A stretch of DNA of 64,000 nucleotides from Rhizobium sp. BG4 (GTDB lineage: Bacteria > Pseudomonadota > Alphaproteobacteria > Rhizobiales > Rhizobiaceae). Both the position numbers and the translations under genes were made by a program. Under the pieces are notes generated by a model. That model was not told where the DNA came from and did no database searches. It worked only from the letters and a program-made list of their open reading frames with translations. Where the stretch lies: NCBI RefSeq assembly GCF_016864575.1, contig NZ_CP044127.1, forward strand, positions 1 to 64,000. The letters are read 5' to 3'. Of this stretch, positions 28,116 through 36,755 are shown in pieces (positions within the stretch are counted from its first letter, which is position 1; every line of letters starts with the position of its first letter).

Positions 28116-28171
28116 ACCGGACGGCCGGCCCCGCAATCGGGGCCGGCCTCCCCATTCCAAAGGAGGCCGCC

Positions 28172-28474
28172 ATGAGCCGCTACACGATTACTGTCACCCG
28201 AACCGCATCCCGCCACACCGACCCGGATGCCATCATCGGCTATGACCGCCCGCTTCAGACGTTCTTCCTCCAGGCATTCCCGCATGCCGAAGGCGAGGAT
28301 CTTGAGCTCTGGCTGGGCGCCGACCTCCTGGAGTTCGAAACACTGTCGCGACTGAGGACCGCGGCAATCGCACGCGGTTTCGACTTCATACCCCTGGCAT
28401 CAGGTGTTCTTCACAAGCTGCTGGATGACCATGCCCGTGAAGCGCATCACGCGGTCAGCGACACGCTCATCTAG
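28172..28474 (+). CDS. Hypothetical plasmid protein
   Basis: 100 residues starting MSRYTITVTRTASRHTDPDA; acidic centre (HAEGEDLELWLGADLLEFETL). AAAGGAGG lies 6 bp upstream of the ATG, a strong ribosome site. Follows DUF736 by 56 bp on the same strand. Family not recognised. Confidence 0.7.
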   Translation: MSRYTITVTRTASRHTDPDAIIGYDRPLQTFFLQAFPHAEGEDLELWLGADLLEFETLSRLRTAAIARGFDFIPLASGVLHKLLDDHAREAHHAVSDTLI

Positions 28475-28566
28475 GATATTCGCAATGGGACATCCGCCCG
28501 CTGATGCAAACTCACAACGAAATAGCCCGGGCCGGGCCGGACTACTTTTTTGCCTGGCGAACAAGT

Positions 28567-28845
28567 CTACTTGTTCAGCGCATCCTTCAAGGCCTTGGCT
28601 GACGTGAACGCCAGTTTTTTCGCGGCGGCAACCTTAATCGTCGCGCCGGTCGCAGGATTGCGGGCCTCGCGCTCCGGCGTTTCCCTTACTTTGAACTTAC
28701 CGAAGCCGGGGAGGCTCGTTTCGTTGCCGGCAACCGCAGCTGCTGTGATCGACGCAATCACGGCTTCCACGATAGCCTTGCTCTGTACTTTGGTGAGGTT
28801 GTGCTCTGCCGCGATTTTGTCGGCGATTTCGTTAGTTGTCGTCAT
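28567..28845 (-). CDS. HU family DNA-binding protein
   Basis: 92-residue nucleoid protein from ATG 28845: TTTNEIADKIAAEHNLTKVQ, then the HU/IHF signature GFGKFKVRETPEREARNPATG and the beta-arm/C-terminal helix KKLAFTSAKALKDALNK. Binds and bends DNA; plasmid-borne HU may lessen the effect of incoming plasmid DNA on host nucleoid structure. A longer start upstream has no ribosome site. Confidence 0.93.
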   Translation of the reverse strand: MTTTNEIADKIAAEHNLTKVQSKAIVEAVIASITAAAVAGNETSLPGFGKFKVRETPEREARNPATGATIKVAAAKKLAFTSAKALKDALNK

Positions 28846-29352
28846 AACTGTGTGCTCCGCATCGTTTGAGATGCAGAATCCCTGACATCGTCGACCGCCA
28901 CTGTCATCGACACTCTGCGGCAATTCGTTCGCAAAGCCAGGGATCTCCACAGTTATTCACCTGATCACGTAGCAGTAACCCGAAGACGGGCATCGAGCCC
29001 GTCCTCGTGTTCGGGTGCGATACGGAGAGGAAATGTCAGCTCAGTCCGTCCGAGGGTGTCATGGGCGCATGACGGCCTCAAGGACTGCGCGGCCCCTCCA
29101 ATTTTCCGCCGCAGTCCCTTCGGGCCATCGACAGAAAATCGGTTCCTCCGCTTGCCGCCTTTGGCGGTCGCGTTCCGCGATCCCTGACCCCTCGCGGCTA
29201 CGGCGCAGCCTCCTTTCGTCAGAGACGGAGAGGAGACACTGATATGTCCGATGACTGGTACAACGTTCATCAGCTCGCAGTGCTTGCGGGCTTCAGGCTT
29301 ATTATCCTTGCAAGTCGCGTCGGTTGCGAGGACGACTTCTTGCTCAAACTAC
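28846..29352. other. Intergenic between HU and next hypothetical gene
   Basis: 500 bp. A frame from the ATG at 29244 with GGAGAGGAG upstream (MSDDWYNVHQLAVLAG) may be a short leader overlapping the gene at 29353; otherwise nothing supported. Confidence 0.4.
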
Positions 29353-29730
29353 ATGACGGAACTCGCCGAGGGGCTGGCAGCTGCAATTGCGCGGCTGCGA
29401 GCCCTCATTGCGCTGGAGCGTCAGCTTGCCACCGCGCCCGACGATGAAGGTCTCGTCGCCTTGCAGCTTCATGGCGAAGAGGGATGCTTTGCCCGTTTCC
29501 GGATTACGCCGCTCGATGATCTCGAAATCGACTACGACACCCACGAGTACCGCGTGAACGGCGGCGAATGGCACTATGCGCTGTCGGCCGATTGCGGCGG
29601 CGTCGAGAGCAACTATCCGAGGCTCGTTGACCTCACCGATGAGGAGCTGGGCACTCTCGCCCCAATCGTCCGCTCCATTCGCAATGAGGCGGGTATCGCC
29701 ATTAGCATCGCACGCATCGTCTACTATTGA
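29353..29730 (+). CDS. Hypothetical protein
   Basis: 125 residues: MTELAEGLAAAIARLRALIA, then an acidic beta-rich part (LQLHGEEGCFARFRITPLDD, THEYRVNGGEWHYALSADCG) and a C-terminal helix (LVDLTDEELGTLAPIVRSI). It looks like a genuine compact protein of the rhizobial plasmid accessory block, family not recognised. No good ribosome site at this ATG, so translation may be coupled to an upstream frame. Followed directly by a strong terminator. Confidence 0.65.
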   Translation: MTELAEGLAAAIARLRALIALERQLATAPDDEGLVALQLHGEEGCFARFRITPLDDLEIDYDTHEYRVNGGEWHYALSADCGGVESNYPRLVDLTDEELGTLAPIVRSIRNEAGIAISIARIVYY

Positions 29731-29733
29731 CGC

Positions 29734-29767
29734 GAGACGAGAGGCGGCTCTCGCCGTCTCTCGTCTC
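29734..29767 (+). terminator. Terminator hairpin
   Basis: Starts 4 bp after the preceding stop. GAGACGAGAGGCGG / CCGTCTCTCGTCTC, a 14-bp stem with one G-T pair and a 6-base loop, then TTCT. Confidence 0.65.
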
Positions 29768-29932
29768 TTCTGCGGGCTTGACCGCTTGCCGGCATCGAGC
29801 CTGCACGCGGTCTTGAGGGGAGAGACTTGCCGCCTCTCCCCTCAAACACCCCTCTCCTTACGGTGCGGGTCGAGACCCGCCCGGCCTTTCGGGCCGCTAA
29901 ACGGACGCTGCCGCGACTTCCCCAAACAACAC

Positions 29933-30001
29933 GGAGAGGAGGATCACCTTACGCTGCGCCCTAATGTCTTCAGGCATTCGCTGCAGGTGATCCTCCTCTC
30001 C
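29933..30001. repeat. 17-bp inverted repeat
   Basis: GGAGAGGAGGATCACCT (29933-29949) and its exact reverse complement AGGTGATCCTCCTCTCC (29985-30001), separated by 35 bases. No T-run, no gene between. The left arm contains a ribosome-site-like GGAGGATCACC. Confidence 0.8.
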
Positions 30002-30097
30002 TGCCGTGCGCTCGCCGTCTCATCGCTCGTGCGCCATCGACGTCCGTTCTCTTCGGTCACGGCCATCCCGGCGCCTCGCGACAACGGCTCGCTTCAG

Positions 30098-30244
30098 CAT
30101 CTCTCACCAAACCGGTCTGGCCACCGCGCTATTCCTCCGGCGCGGATCACAGGCCTGAGCCTGTGATCGCTGTTGCTTTGTCTGATGACCCGCAACAGCA
30201 TGGGCGCTTCGGGCACGGCGGCCAGACCGGTTTGGTGAGAGATG
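30098..30244. repeat. 25-bp inverted repeat enclosing a second hairpin
   Basis: The left arm 30098-30122 (containing CTCACCAAACCGGTCTGGCC) is exactly matched in reverse at 30220-30244. Between them lies a second perfect hairpin GATCACAGGC / GCCTGTGATC (30145-30154, 30159-30168). No coding sequence fits inside (97 bp), so this is not an insertion sequence; it may be a miniature element or a cruciform/protein-binding site. Confidence 0.8.
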
Positions 30245-30252
30245 GCAGGATA

Positions 30253-30274
30253 GGCTATTGGTATACCAATAGCC
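30253..30274. repeat. 22-bp perfect palindrome
   Basis: Two 11-bp arms (GGCTATTGGTA and its complement) with no spacer, 8 bp after the end of the 25-bp inverted repeat. Operator-like size and symmetry; no adjacent gene to attach it to. Confidence 0.7.
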
Positions 30275-30939
30275 GTTTTCGCCCGAGGGGCGAGTCGCTT
30301 CAGAGGCGGAGCAAGGGTTTCCCGGTCTTTCATTTTTCAGACGTAACAAGGCCGTGGGGGAGTGAGGTCGGGTCGGCAGAATGGGAGGCTCCGGAGCGGA
30401 CTCTTTGGGCAGACAGCTTTCGGCCGCCGTGAAATGCAGCGGCATCTCGGCGGTCAGGCGTTTTCGCTCATCAGCGAATGGGGCGAATCCGCCAATAGGT
30501 GGATGGTCGGTTCGACAGACATGCGAATGTGCGAATAGGCAACTGCGCCTATACGCAAGAAGGTGAATCGCCGTTTGAGCGCATCTGCCTTTCGGCGAAT
30601 GAGTGAACCAGTGATTGAGCAGTTGGGTGAAGCGGCAGATCGGTCAGCCAGCAAATAAGGGAGACGGTGCGACACCGATATGGCGAATGGGAGTTCAGGC
30701 GATCCCGCTCGTCGGTGTATCGGTGATTGCGCAAATCGCCCAACGGGTGTTTGCGTGCACGCGCGACTGGGCGGATCAGCGAACAGGTCATTTCGGGAAC
30801 GGGCTATTGAGCGATCCGGCGCATCGGTGAATGTCGCGTCAGCGGAGCAGCGTGATCACCGGATCCTCTAAAACCTGGGAAATCCAACGTGTCCCGGTCC
30901 CTCGTTTTTTCCCGCTTGAGCAAGCCAATTTCTGCTGAT

Positions 30940-30961
30940 AAATTATACCGGAGTATAATTT
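30940..30961. promoter_or_regulatory. Conjugation-region operator, copy A
   Basis: AAATTATAC-CGGA-GTATAATTT: perfect 9-bp arms. The right arm contains TATAAT, so a bound protein would cover a -10 box. It lies about 100 bp upstream of the zinc-ribbon gene at 31063. Best copy of a five-member family (32313, 32372, 48971, 52897). Confidence 0.7.
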
Positions 30962-31062
30962 GGTAATTTGGTATAGGCTGCGGGGCGGGCCGGTACTCTG
31001 TCTTTCAAGAATAAGGTTTGACTCTGATACACAATCGATCCCTCGTGACGAAGGAATGGTAC

Positions 31063-31800
31063 ATGGTGCCGTTCACTGCGGACTGCCCTGACTGTGGTGC
31101 ACAGACACGGTCCGCAGCTGTTGTCGTTGGCCCTTCAAGCCTGGTGGGGGACGCAGGGTCTGAGCCGGAAAGCTATATGCTCGCGAAACCGCGAAGAAGA
31201 CTTGATGGGTTCGCATTCGTTGAGGCGCTGGGCGGTCAGACCGAACATATCGAGCGATCCGTCATCAACCGCTTCCATACCACCTTCGCATTTCTGGACG
31301 GCCAACTGACATCGATCTGCGAACACTGCGGGGAAAATCTTCCACCCGCAGCAATCCGCTCCGCCGTCATGAACGCCTTTGTACGGCTCGGGCAGAAGCG
31401 CCTTCTGGTGAACGAGCGCTTGATGCTCTTTGCCTCTGAGGTGGTGCTGACGGAATTTCGTGGGGACACCTCTATAGAGGAAAGCGCGATGCGCGATCCG
31501 GATTACGCGCTTCTGCTCATCTGCGACACGGAAAGCGCAGTCGGCGAAACCGGCATGATCGAGTTGTGGCACAGCATCGCGCGTGACGACTACGCGATCG
31601 TGGTCAAAGGCCACGATGGCCGCGAGGTGTTGCGAGACGCGTTCAACAGTGACCTGAAGGAGGTCGTGACTACCGTTTCCGATCTCGGTCTGGTGCTCAC
31701 CCAGCTTCACCTGGCTCAGGCCTCGTCACCCTATTGCGCGCTCGCCCGCGATCTTTTTCTCGAAGCCCTCGAACATGCCGGTTATCGGCAGGCAAGCTAG
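31063..31800 (+). CDS. Zinc-ribbon protein of the conjugation region, unknown function
   Basis: 245 residues from the ATG at 31063 (GAAGGA 8 bp upstream); an in-frame TTG at 31018 is less likely. Two CxxC knuckles, CPDCGAQT near residue 8 and CEHCGENLP near residue 87, suggest a bound zinc. The C-terminal half is helical and acidic (IEESAMRDPDYALLLICDTESA, DLGLVLTQLHLAQASSPYCALA). No membrane segment or signal. Behind an operator of the conjugation family and 11 bp before a lipoprotein gene, so probably part of the transfer regulon. Family not recognised. Confidence 0.7.
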   Translation: MVPFTADCPDCGAQTRSAAVVVGPSSLVGDAGSEPESYMLAKPRRRLDGFAFVEALGGQTEHIERSVINRFHTTFAFLDGQLTSICEHCGENLPPAAIRSAVMNAFVRLGQKRLLVNERLMLFASEVVLTEFRGDTSIEESAMRDPDYALLLICDTESAVGETGMIELWHSIARDDYAIVVKGHDGREVLRDAFNSDLKEVVTTVSDLGLVLTQLHLAQASSPYCALARDLFLEALEHAGYRQAS

Positions 31801-31811
31801 AAAGCGATACA

Positions 31812-32267
31812 ATGCGTCTTTTCAGGAAGCTCTTAGGATCTCTGGCGGCAATGACCCTGCTCGCAGGATGTGGTCATCAAGTTGAACAGCCGCGCCCGCT
31901 GCCGCCGGCACCTTTTGCCTATCTCACCCTGGCAGCCTGTAAAGCCTACTCCAGCAACATCGTCGAATGCCAGCTTGAATATGGAAACCACTTCGGACGC
32001 CACCGTCTTGGCCCAGTCCAAAACAGGGGTTTGTCGATCGGACTTGATGGTGGGCGCTACCAGGTCGAGTCCTGTTATCCGGTGGACAGGATACAAAGAG
32101 AGTTGCCGAATTTTGTGTGCCGAATCTCTGTCGCGACTTCGGGCACCGACGCTGGTTCGGTACTGATAAAGGGCGGGACCGCCGTCCGTCTTGCTCGTAT
32201 TTTGGGAGACCGCGAACAGCTTCGGTATCGCTGGACTCCGGATAAATGGTCACGGCTAAGGGACTGA
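31812..32267 (+). CDS. Putative lipoprotein of the conjugation region
   Basis: 151 residues with a lipoprotein signal peptide: MRLFRKLLGSLAAMTLLAGC, lipobox LAGC with Cys20. The mature part starts GHQVEQPRPLPPAP and has four further cysteines (ACKAY, ECQ, SCY, VCR). Likely outer-membrane anchored. Eleven bases after the zinc-ribbon gene, so the two are one operon; the T4SS operon begins about 140 bp later after two more operators. It may act as a VirB7-like stabiliser or in exclusion, but sequence alone does not decide. Confidence 0.75.
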   Translation: MRLFRKLLGSLAAMTLLAGCGHQVEQPRPLPPAPFAYLTLAACKAYSSNIVECQLEYGNHFGRHRLGPVQNRGLSIGLDGGRYQVESCYPVDRIQRELPNFVCRISVATSGTDAGSVLIKGGTAVRLARILGDREQLRYRWTPDKWSRLRD

Positions 32268-32312
32268 TTTTTCTTAATGAAGCTCTTCTCGTGAGGTAGC
32301 GCGGCGAGACAA

Positions 32313-32335
32313 TAATTATACTCCAGTTAAACTTT
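32313..32335. promoter_or_regulatory. Conjugation-region operator, copy B (degenerate)
   Basis: TAATTATAC-TCCA-GTTAAACTT: left arm matches the family, right arm is degenerate. It sits one copy upstream of copy C with centres about 56 bp apart, close to an integral number of helix turns, which would suit cooperative binding before the T4SS operon. Confidence 0.5.
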
Positions 32336-32371
32336 GGGGTTGATTTCTACGGCTGAATGCGGTTCAAAATC

Positions 32372-32390
32372 TTATACCGCAGTATAATTT
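32372..32390. promoter_or_regulatory. Conjugation-region operator, copy C
   Basis: TTATAC-CGCA-GTATAATTT, with 6-bp perfect core arms and a TATAAT in the right arm, ending 14 bp before the proposed start of the first T4SS gene. Its location argues against the in-frame start at 32357. Confidence 0.6.
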
Positions 32391-32404
32391 GCATTGGTTC
32401 AGCC

Positions 32405-33541
32405 ATGGATAGCGCTCCGCTTTCGCCTGTGAACAGACCGCACAAGATATCCTCGCGGAGCGTGCTTTGGCTCGCCGGAACGTCGGCTTTTCTGCTCACC
32501 GGTTTCGCCTCCGGCCCCGATGACAGCAGCGGTCAAATCGTGTCGGGAAAGTCGACGCACCTACGGCACCCTGCCAACCGGATGGAGTTTAAGGCGGTCG
32601 AGGTCGACGCCCTGCCGCCAAATCCGGAGCCCTCCGCCTCTGCTGTTTCGACGCAGGACATCCCAACGATCGATTCTGCCACCTTTAGCGAGCGATTTAG
32701 CGGGTCGTCCACTGAAAATGCGCTCCGCGCCAGCGCTCGCCCGCTGGATTCCATTGGAGGGTTCAGTGACCATGCTGGGCGATCAACAGGATCAGCGGCT
32801 GGCAGCACGAATGACCGACGGGAACGTGCTGTGCATTCGATGGTCAGCGTCTATTCGTTTGACCAGGCAACAGCCGTTCCCGAGCTCGCCGAGCCGGCAA
32901 CCGCACCTCATATCAATGTCAGCGAGCCACCAGTACAGGCCCGACCGGATCTTTTATCCGGTGTCCCCACGGACTATACCGGCCTTGCATTGAAGGTTGC
33001 CAGTGAGGAGCAGGTTGATCCGAATTGGGTGCTTTCTGTGATGCGGGCAGAAAATGCCGCGTTCGATCCAGACCTGGTGAGCTCCGCGGGCGCCATCGGT
33101 TTGATGCAGGTCATGCCACAGTTCGGCGAAGCCTTCGGTGCAACCGATCTATCGGATCCGGAGCAGAACATCCGGGCCGGCACGCGATTTCTCCGCGTCT
33201 TGATCGCCAAGTACAGAAATCCTGTATTGGTCGCCGCCGCTTATAATGCTGGCGAGCCGAATGTCGACCTTCGCCATTCCCTGCCATTGATCCGAGAGAC
33301 CGCCGACTACGTCACCCGTGTCGTCGGATACTATACCGGCACAGCGGCCACCCCGGTTCTCCGGCCCAAAGGTCTAACTTCGGCGCCCCGCAGCACCGGG
33401 CGTGCCGACCGGGCCAAATCCCCCATGCTTGTGTTCTCTGTTGCAACTCCGTCCCCGTCAGACGTCCGTCCTCAGCGTGATGAGGCTCAGAATGATGCTG
33501 GCGGGCCGGTCAAAATTGTCAAGGAAGAGGTGTCTCAATGA
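32405..33541 (+). CDS. Lytic transglycosylase, first gene of the T4SS operon
   Basis: 378 residues from the ATG at 32405. A hydrophobic segment near the N terminus (SVLWLAGTSAFLLTGFA) directs export. A long low-complexity linker of about 150 residues follows, then a Slt/GEWL-type domain: VMRAENAAFDPDLVSSAGAIGLMQVMPQ-type core with catalytic Glu near residue 216, AAAYNAGEPNV, and RETADYVTRVVGYY. It cleaves peptidoglycan to let the secretion channel pass, the job of VirB1. The stop overlaps the virB2 start (ATGA). A second transglycosylase lies later in the operon, so the system has two. Confidence 0.85.
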   Translation: MDSAPLSPVNRPHKISSRSVLWLAGTSAFLLTGFASGPDDSSGQIVSGKSTHLRHPANRMEFKAVEVDALPPNPEPSASAVSTQDIPTIDSATFSERFSGSSTENALRASARPLDSIGGFSDHAGRSTGSAAGSTNDRRERAVHSMVSVYSFDQATAVPELAEPATAPHINVSEPPVQARPDLLSGVPTDYTGLALKVASEEQVDPNWVLSVMRAENAAFDPDLVSSAGAIGLMQVMPQFGEAFGATDLSDPEQNIRAGTRFLRVLIAKYRNPVLVAAAYNAGEPNVDLRHSLPLIRETADYVTRVVGYYTGTAATPVLRPKGLTSAPRSTGRADRAKSPMLVFSVATPSPSDVRPQRDEAQNDAGGPVKIVKEEVSQ

Positions 33542-33909
33542 ATCCCATCGTGTTGGCAGTCCAGACGGCCGTTCTCTATGGCAGCGTTGCCTGGTCCTCG
33601 ATGGTCAGGCGGAAATGGGTTGGCAACGCCGCGATCGTGCTTGCCGCGAGCCTGATCCTGCTCGTCAGCCAGTACGAGCCGGCCGCGGCGCAGAACCTCG
33701 ACGCGCTGCAAAATGCCGCCGACCGCCTCGTGCAATTCTTTACTGGCCCGTTCGGTCGTTCGGTCGGAGCGATCGCCTTCATCGGCATGTTTCTGGCCGC
33801 AGCCTTCGGTTACTGGTCCTGGGGAGCGCTGCTTCGGGTTGGAGGAAGCCTTGCCGGCATGTTTGCCGCTGCCGAGCTCGTCGACTTCCTCGCTGGCAGC
33901 GGGTCTTAG
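33538..33909 (+). CDS. virB2: VirB2/TrbC-like pilin
   Basis: 123-residue prepilin with a long N-terminal signal region (GNAAIVLAASLILLVSQYEPAAAQ, cleavage after AAA likely) and two hydrophobic segments in the mature part (SVGAIAFIGMFLAAAFGYWSW, LAGMFAAAELVDFLAG), the layout of VirB2/TrbC pilins. Major subunit of the conjugative pilus. Overlaps the transglycosylase stop by four bases and precedes virB3 by 2 bp. Confidence 0.85.
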   Translation: MNPIVLAVQTAVLYGSVAWSSMVRRKWVGNAAIVLAASLILLVSQYEPAAAQNLDALQNAADRLVQFFTGPFGRSVGAIAFIGMFLAAAFGYWSWGALLRVGGSLAGMFAAAELVDFLAGSGS

Positions 33910-33911
33910 CC

Positions 33912-34232
33912 ATGGCCGGGAACATCTCCGATGGTGGCGACGACTATATCGAATCCCATCCCGTCATATTGGCTCTCACACGACCGCCGACAGTGATGGG
34001 AATTCCCTACACCTACTTCCTGGCGGAATGTTTTGTTTCGCTGATGGTGTTCATGATCCTGGGATCCATCCTGTGGTTCCCGGTCTCCTTCATGGTCCTC
34101 CACAGCATTCTCTACGTGCTCACCGTCAAGCTCGATCTCTGGTTTTTCGAGATCGTCGGGCGCCTCAGCATGTGCGGTATCAACCCTCTTGGCCGGAAGC
34201 TCGGTGGCGGCGTCAGAACCTACGGAGTGTAA
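33912..34232 (+). CDS. virB3: VirB3-like inner-membrane protein
   Basis: 106 residues: HPVILALTRPPTVMGIPYTY followed by two hydrophobic stretches (FVSLMVFMILGSILWFPVSF, FMVLHSILYVLTVKLDLWFF), the usual VirB3 topology. It works with VirB4 in pilus assembly; positioned between virB2 and virB4 as in the canonical order. Confidence 0.87.
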   Translation: MAGNISDGGDDYIESHPVILALTRPPTVMGIPYTYFLAECFVSLMVFMILGSILWFPVSFMVLHSILYVLTVKLDLWFFEIVGRLSMCGINPLGRKLGGGVRTYGV

Positions 34233-34235
34233 GCG

Positions 34236-36755
34236 ATGAACACGATGGCGAGATCGCTGAGAGGCAGTCTGTCGAAGGGTTGGGAGATCTTTGCAGACCG
34301 CAATGTGGCGACGCATGTTCCTTTCTACGTCCCGATCGAAAACGGCATCATCCGCCTGAAGAACGACTGCCTCGTCTCGACGCTGAAGCTCACCGGCTTC
34401 TCCTTCGAGACGGCGGATATCGAAACGATCAATATGCTGCAGCGGCAGCGCAATGCCGCCTTCCGTGCGATCTCCTCGATCGGCAGCTTCGCACTTTATA
34501 CCCACGTGATCAGACGCAAGGTTGCGCCGTCGTTGCCGTCGGCCTTCGCCGATCCCTTTATGGAGCGCCTCGATCACGTCTATCAGTCGAGCATCTCGAA
34601 GAACGAGATGTTCGTGAACGACACTTATGTCTCGCTGGTCGTGCGCCCCATGTTCCGGAAGGGATCCGCGCTCTCACGCCTCATGGGCGCAGGCGGCACG
34701 ATCGTGCGCAAGGAACAGTTCCGCGCGATGCGCGACAAGCTGGTCGAGGCAACACGAGCGCTGGAGAAGTCGCTTTCCGTCTACGGACCGAAGGTTCTTC
34801 GCGACGTGCAACGCGTACAAGCTGACCTCGGCGAGAACAGGAAAGTCTTCCGCGATGTCTCTGAAGATATGGTCGTCGACGAAGCCGCGCGGAAAATTTG
34901 GTTCTCCGAACAATGCGAATTTTTCTACACACTGCTGAATGGCGGACGCGTCCGGCCGATCCGGCTGGGCAACATCCCGATCGATGAGATGCTGCCGGCG
35001 CGCCGAACGTCGATCGGTAACCGCATCATCCACCTACAGGGCGACGTACTGGACGACGATCGCTACGCGGCGATGGTCTCGCTCAAGGAATATCCGCCAG
35101 AGACCGGCGCCGGCATGCTCGACTATATCCTCAAGCTGCCATTCGAGCTGGTGCTGACCCAGTCGATGTCTTTTGTCGATGATATGGCGGCGCGCAGCCG
35201 GATCGAACGACTGGACCGGCAGATGTCGAAGGCAGACGAAGGTGGCTCGAGTGTCCAGGCCAATCTCGATATTGCCCGGGACGAACTGGCCCGCAAGCGG
35301 GTTGCTTTCACCGAACATCATCTCACGGTGATGCCGGTCGCCAAGACCACCACCCAGCTTGACGATGCCGTGGCCTTGATCGGCAACGAACTTGGCGCGC
35401 TCGGCGCCTCCTACGTCCGCGAGGACCTGAATGCGGAGCCCGCCTACTGGGCGCAGCTTCCTGGCAATCAGGCCTATATCGCCCGGCGAGCCCTCATCTC
35501 CACGCTGAACTGCGCCGGCTTGAGCAGCTTTCACGCCTATCCATACGGCAAGCCTGACGGCAACCACTGGGGGCCGGCGATCACGATCTTCGAGACGACG
35601 TCGGGCACGCCCTTCTTCTTCAACTTCCACCAGGGCGACGTTGGGCACACGACAGTCTTCGGCCCGACCGGTTCGGGCAAGACCGTCATCATGGCCTTCC
35701 TGATCCTGCAGTCCTATCGCGTCAGCCCGCGGCTGAAGACGATTGTCTTCGACAAGGACCGTGGTCTCGACATCATGGTCCGCGCAGCAGGCGGAACCTA
35801 CATGTCGCTGGAGCCCGGCCAGCCGTCGGGATGGAACCCGCTACTGCTTGATGACACCGAGGAGAACCGTGTTTTCCTCTATGGGCTCCTGAGCTTCATG
35901 CTGAAACCTTCCAAAGAGGGCGAAAGCCTGACGCCGCAGGAAGAAGCGATCATTCGCAACGCGATCAAGTCGGTCCTCAAGACGAAGGATAGGTCGTATC
36001 GGCGTCTTTCTTCACTGCGGGCGCTGCTTGCTGGCAGCGAGCGGACCGAGGGCAGCCTGATCGCCCGGCTCGACAAATGGGTCGACAAGGGACCCTACGC
36101 CTGGCTCTTCGACAACGCTGCCGACGATCTCGATATCTCCCGACCGATGATCGGCTTCGACATGACATCGATCCTTGACGATCCGACGGTACGCACGGCA
36201 GCCCTTCTCTACATGTTCCACCGGCTGGACGCGATCTACGACGGCAAGGCGCCGATCATCAACCTGATGGACGAAGCCTGGAAGCTGCTCGATGACGACG
36301 AGTTCAAGCGGACCATGAAGGACTATTTCAAGACCATCCGAAAAAGGAATGGTCTCGTCATTTTCGGGACGCAGTCGGCCGACGACGTAGTGCGTTCCAC
36401 CGTCAGCCGCACGATCATCGAACAGACGTCGACCAATATCTTCTTTGCCAATCCGAAGGCTGACGAAAACTCCTACATGGAGCATTTCGGTCTCTCGCGA
36501 GCGGAATTCGATTGGGTCAAGAACGGTGATCCGAGTTCGCGCTTCATGCTGATCAAGCAGGCAAAGAGCAGCGTGATCGCTCGCGTCGACATGTCCCACA
36601 TGCCGGAGTTCATCAAGGTGCTCTCGGGGAGGGAAGAGACCGTGCGCGAAGTCGAGATGTTGCTCGACGAGTACGGCGACGATCCAAAGAACTGGCTCTC
36701 GAAATTCTGCGACTGGGATGGGGTGACGGTCGATGAAGCACGCAAAGCACCTTGA
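34236..36755 (+). CDS. virB4: VirB4 ATPase
   Basis: 839-residue cytoplasmic/peripheral ATPase that powers pilus biogenesis and substrate transfer, usual length for VirB4/CagE. N-terminal VirB4-type domain (KNDCLVSTLKLTGFSFETAD); Walker A GPTGSGKT at 476-483; Walker B INLMDEAWKLL; motif with FGTQSADDVVRS. Its 3' end overlaps the next gene by 23 bases, showing tight translational coupling. Intact. Confidence 0.94.
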   Translation: MNTMARSLRGSLSKGWEIFADRNVATHVPFYVPIENGIIRLKNDCLVSTLKLTGFSFETADIETINMLQRQRNAAFRAISSIGSFALYTHVIRRKVAPSLPSAFADPFMERLDHVYQSSISKNEMFVNDTYVSLVVRPMFRKGSALSRLMGAGGTIVRKEQFRAMRDKLVEATRALEKSLSVYGPKVLRDVQRVQADLGENRKVFRDVSEDMVVDEAARKIWFSEQCEFFYTLLNGGRVRPIRLGNIPIDEMLPARRTSIGNRIIHLQGDVLDDDRYAAMVSLKEYPPETGAGMLDYILKLPFELVLTQSMSFVDDMAARSRIERLDRQMSKADEGGSSVQANLDIARDELARKRVAFTEHHLTVMPVAKTTTQLDDAVALIGNELGALGASYVREDLNAEPAYWAQLPGNQAYIARRALISTLNCAGLSSFHAYPYGKPDGNHWGPAITIFETTSGTPFFFNFHQGDVGHTTVFGPTGSGKTVIMAFLILQSYRVSPRLKTIVFDKDRGLDIMVRAAGGTYMSLEPGQPSGWNPLLLDDTEENRVFLYGLLSFMLKPSKEGESLTPQEEAIIRNAIKSVLKTKDRSYRRLSSLRALLAGSERTEGSLIARLDKWVDKGPYAWLFDNAADDLDISRPMIGFDMTSILDDPTVRTAALLYMFHRLDAIYDGKAPIINLMDEAWKLLDDDEFKRTMKDYFKTIRKRNGLVIFGTQSADDVVRSTVSRTIIEQTSTNIFFANPKADENSYMEHFGLSRAEFDWVKNGDPSSRFMLIKQAKSSVIARVDMSHMPEFIKVLSGREETVREVEMLLDEYGDDPKNWLSKFCDWDGVTVDEARKAP

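Larger units (their letters stand above)
29768..30939. other. Non-coding region between accessory block and conjugation region
   Basis: About 1.2 kb without a supported gene. It holds the inverted repeats listed separately. From about 30470 to 30840 it also holds a segment with scattered GCGAAT and related GTGAAT/GCGAAC words (at least six GCGAAT) of unusual composition. Open frames here read as arginine/serine-rich artefacts. Confidence 0.55.

Noticed and set aside
30098..30244. Small insertion sequence bounded by the 25-bp inverted repeat
   Set aside because: The 97-bp interior cannot encode a transposase and no target duplication is visible; kept as an unexplained repeat.
30454..30791. 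Leftward frames in the GCGAAT-rich segment
   Set aside because: Ser/Arg-rich translations with no domain, caused by the repeated words.
32357..32404. Earlier ATG for the first lytic transglycosylase
   Set aside because: It would place operator copy C inside coding sequence and add an atypical basic leader before the hydrophobic signal; the ATG at 32405 is preferred.
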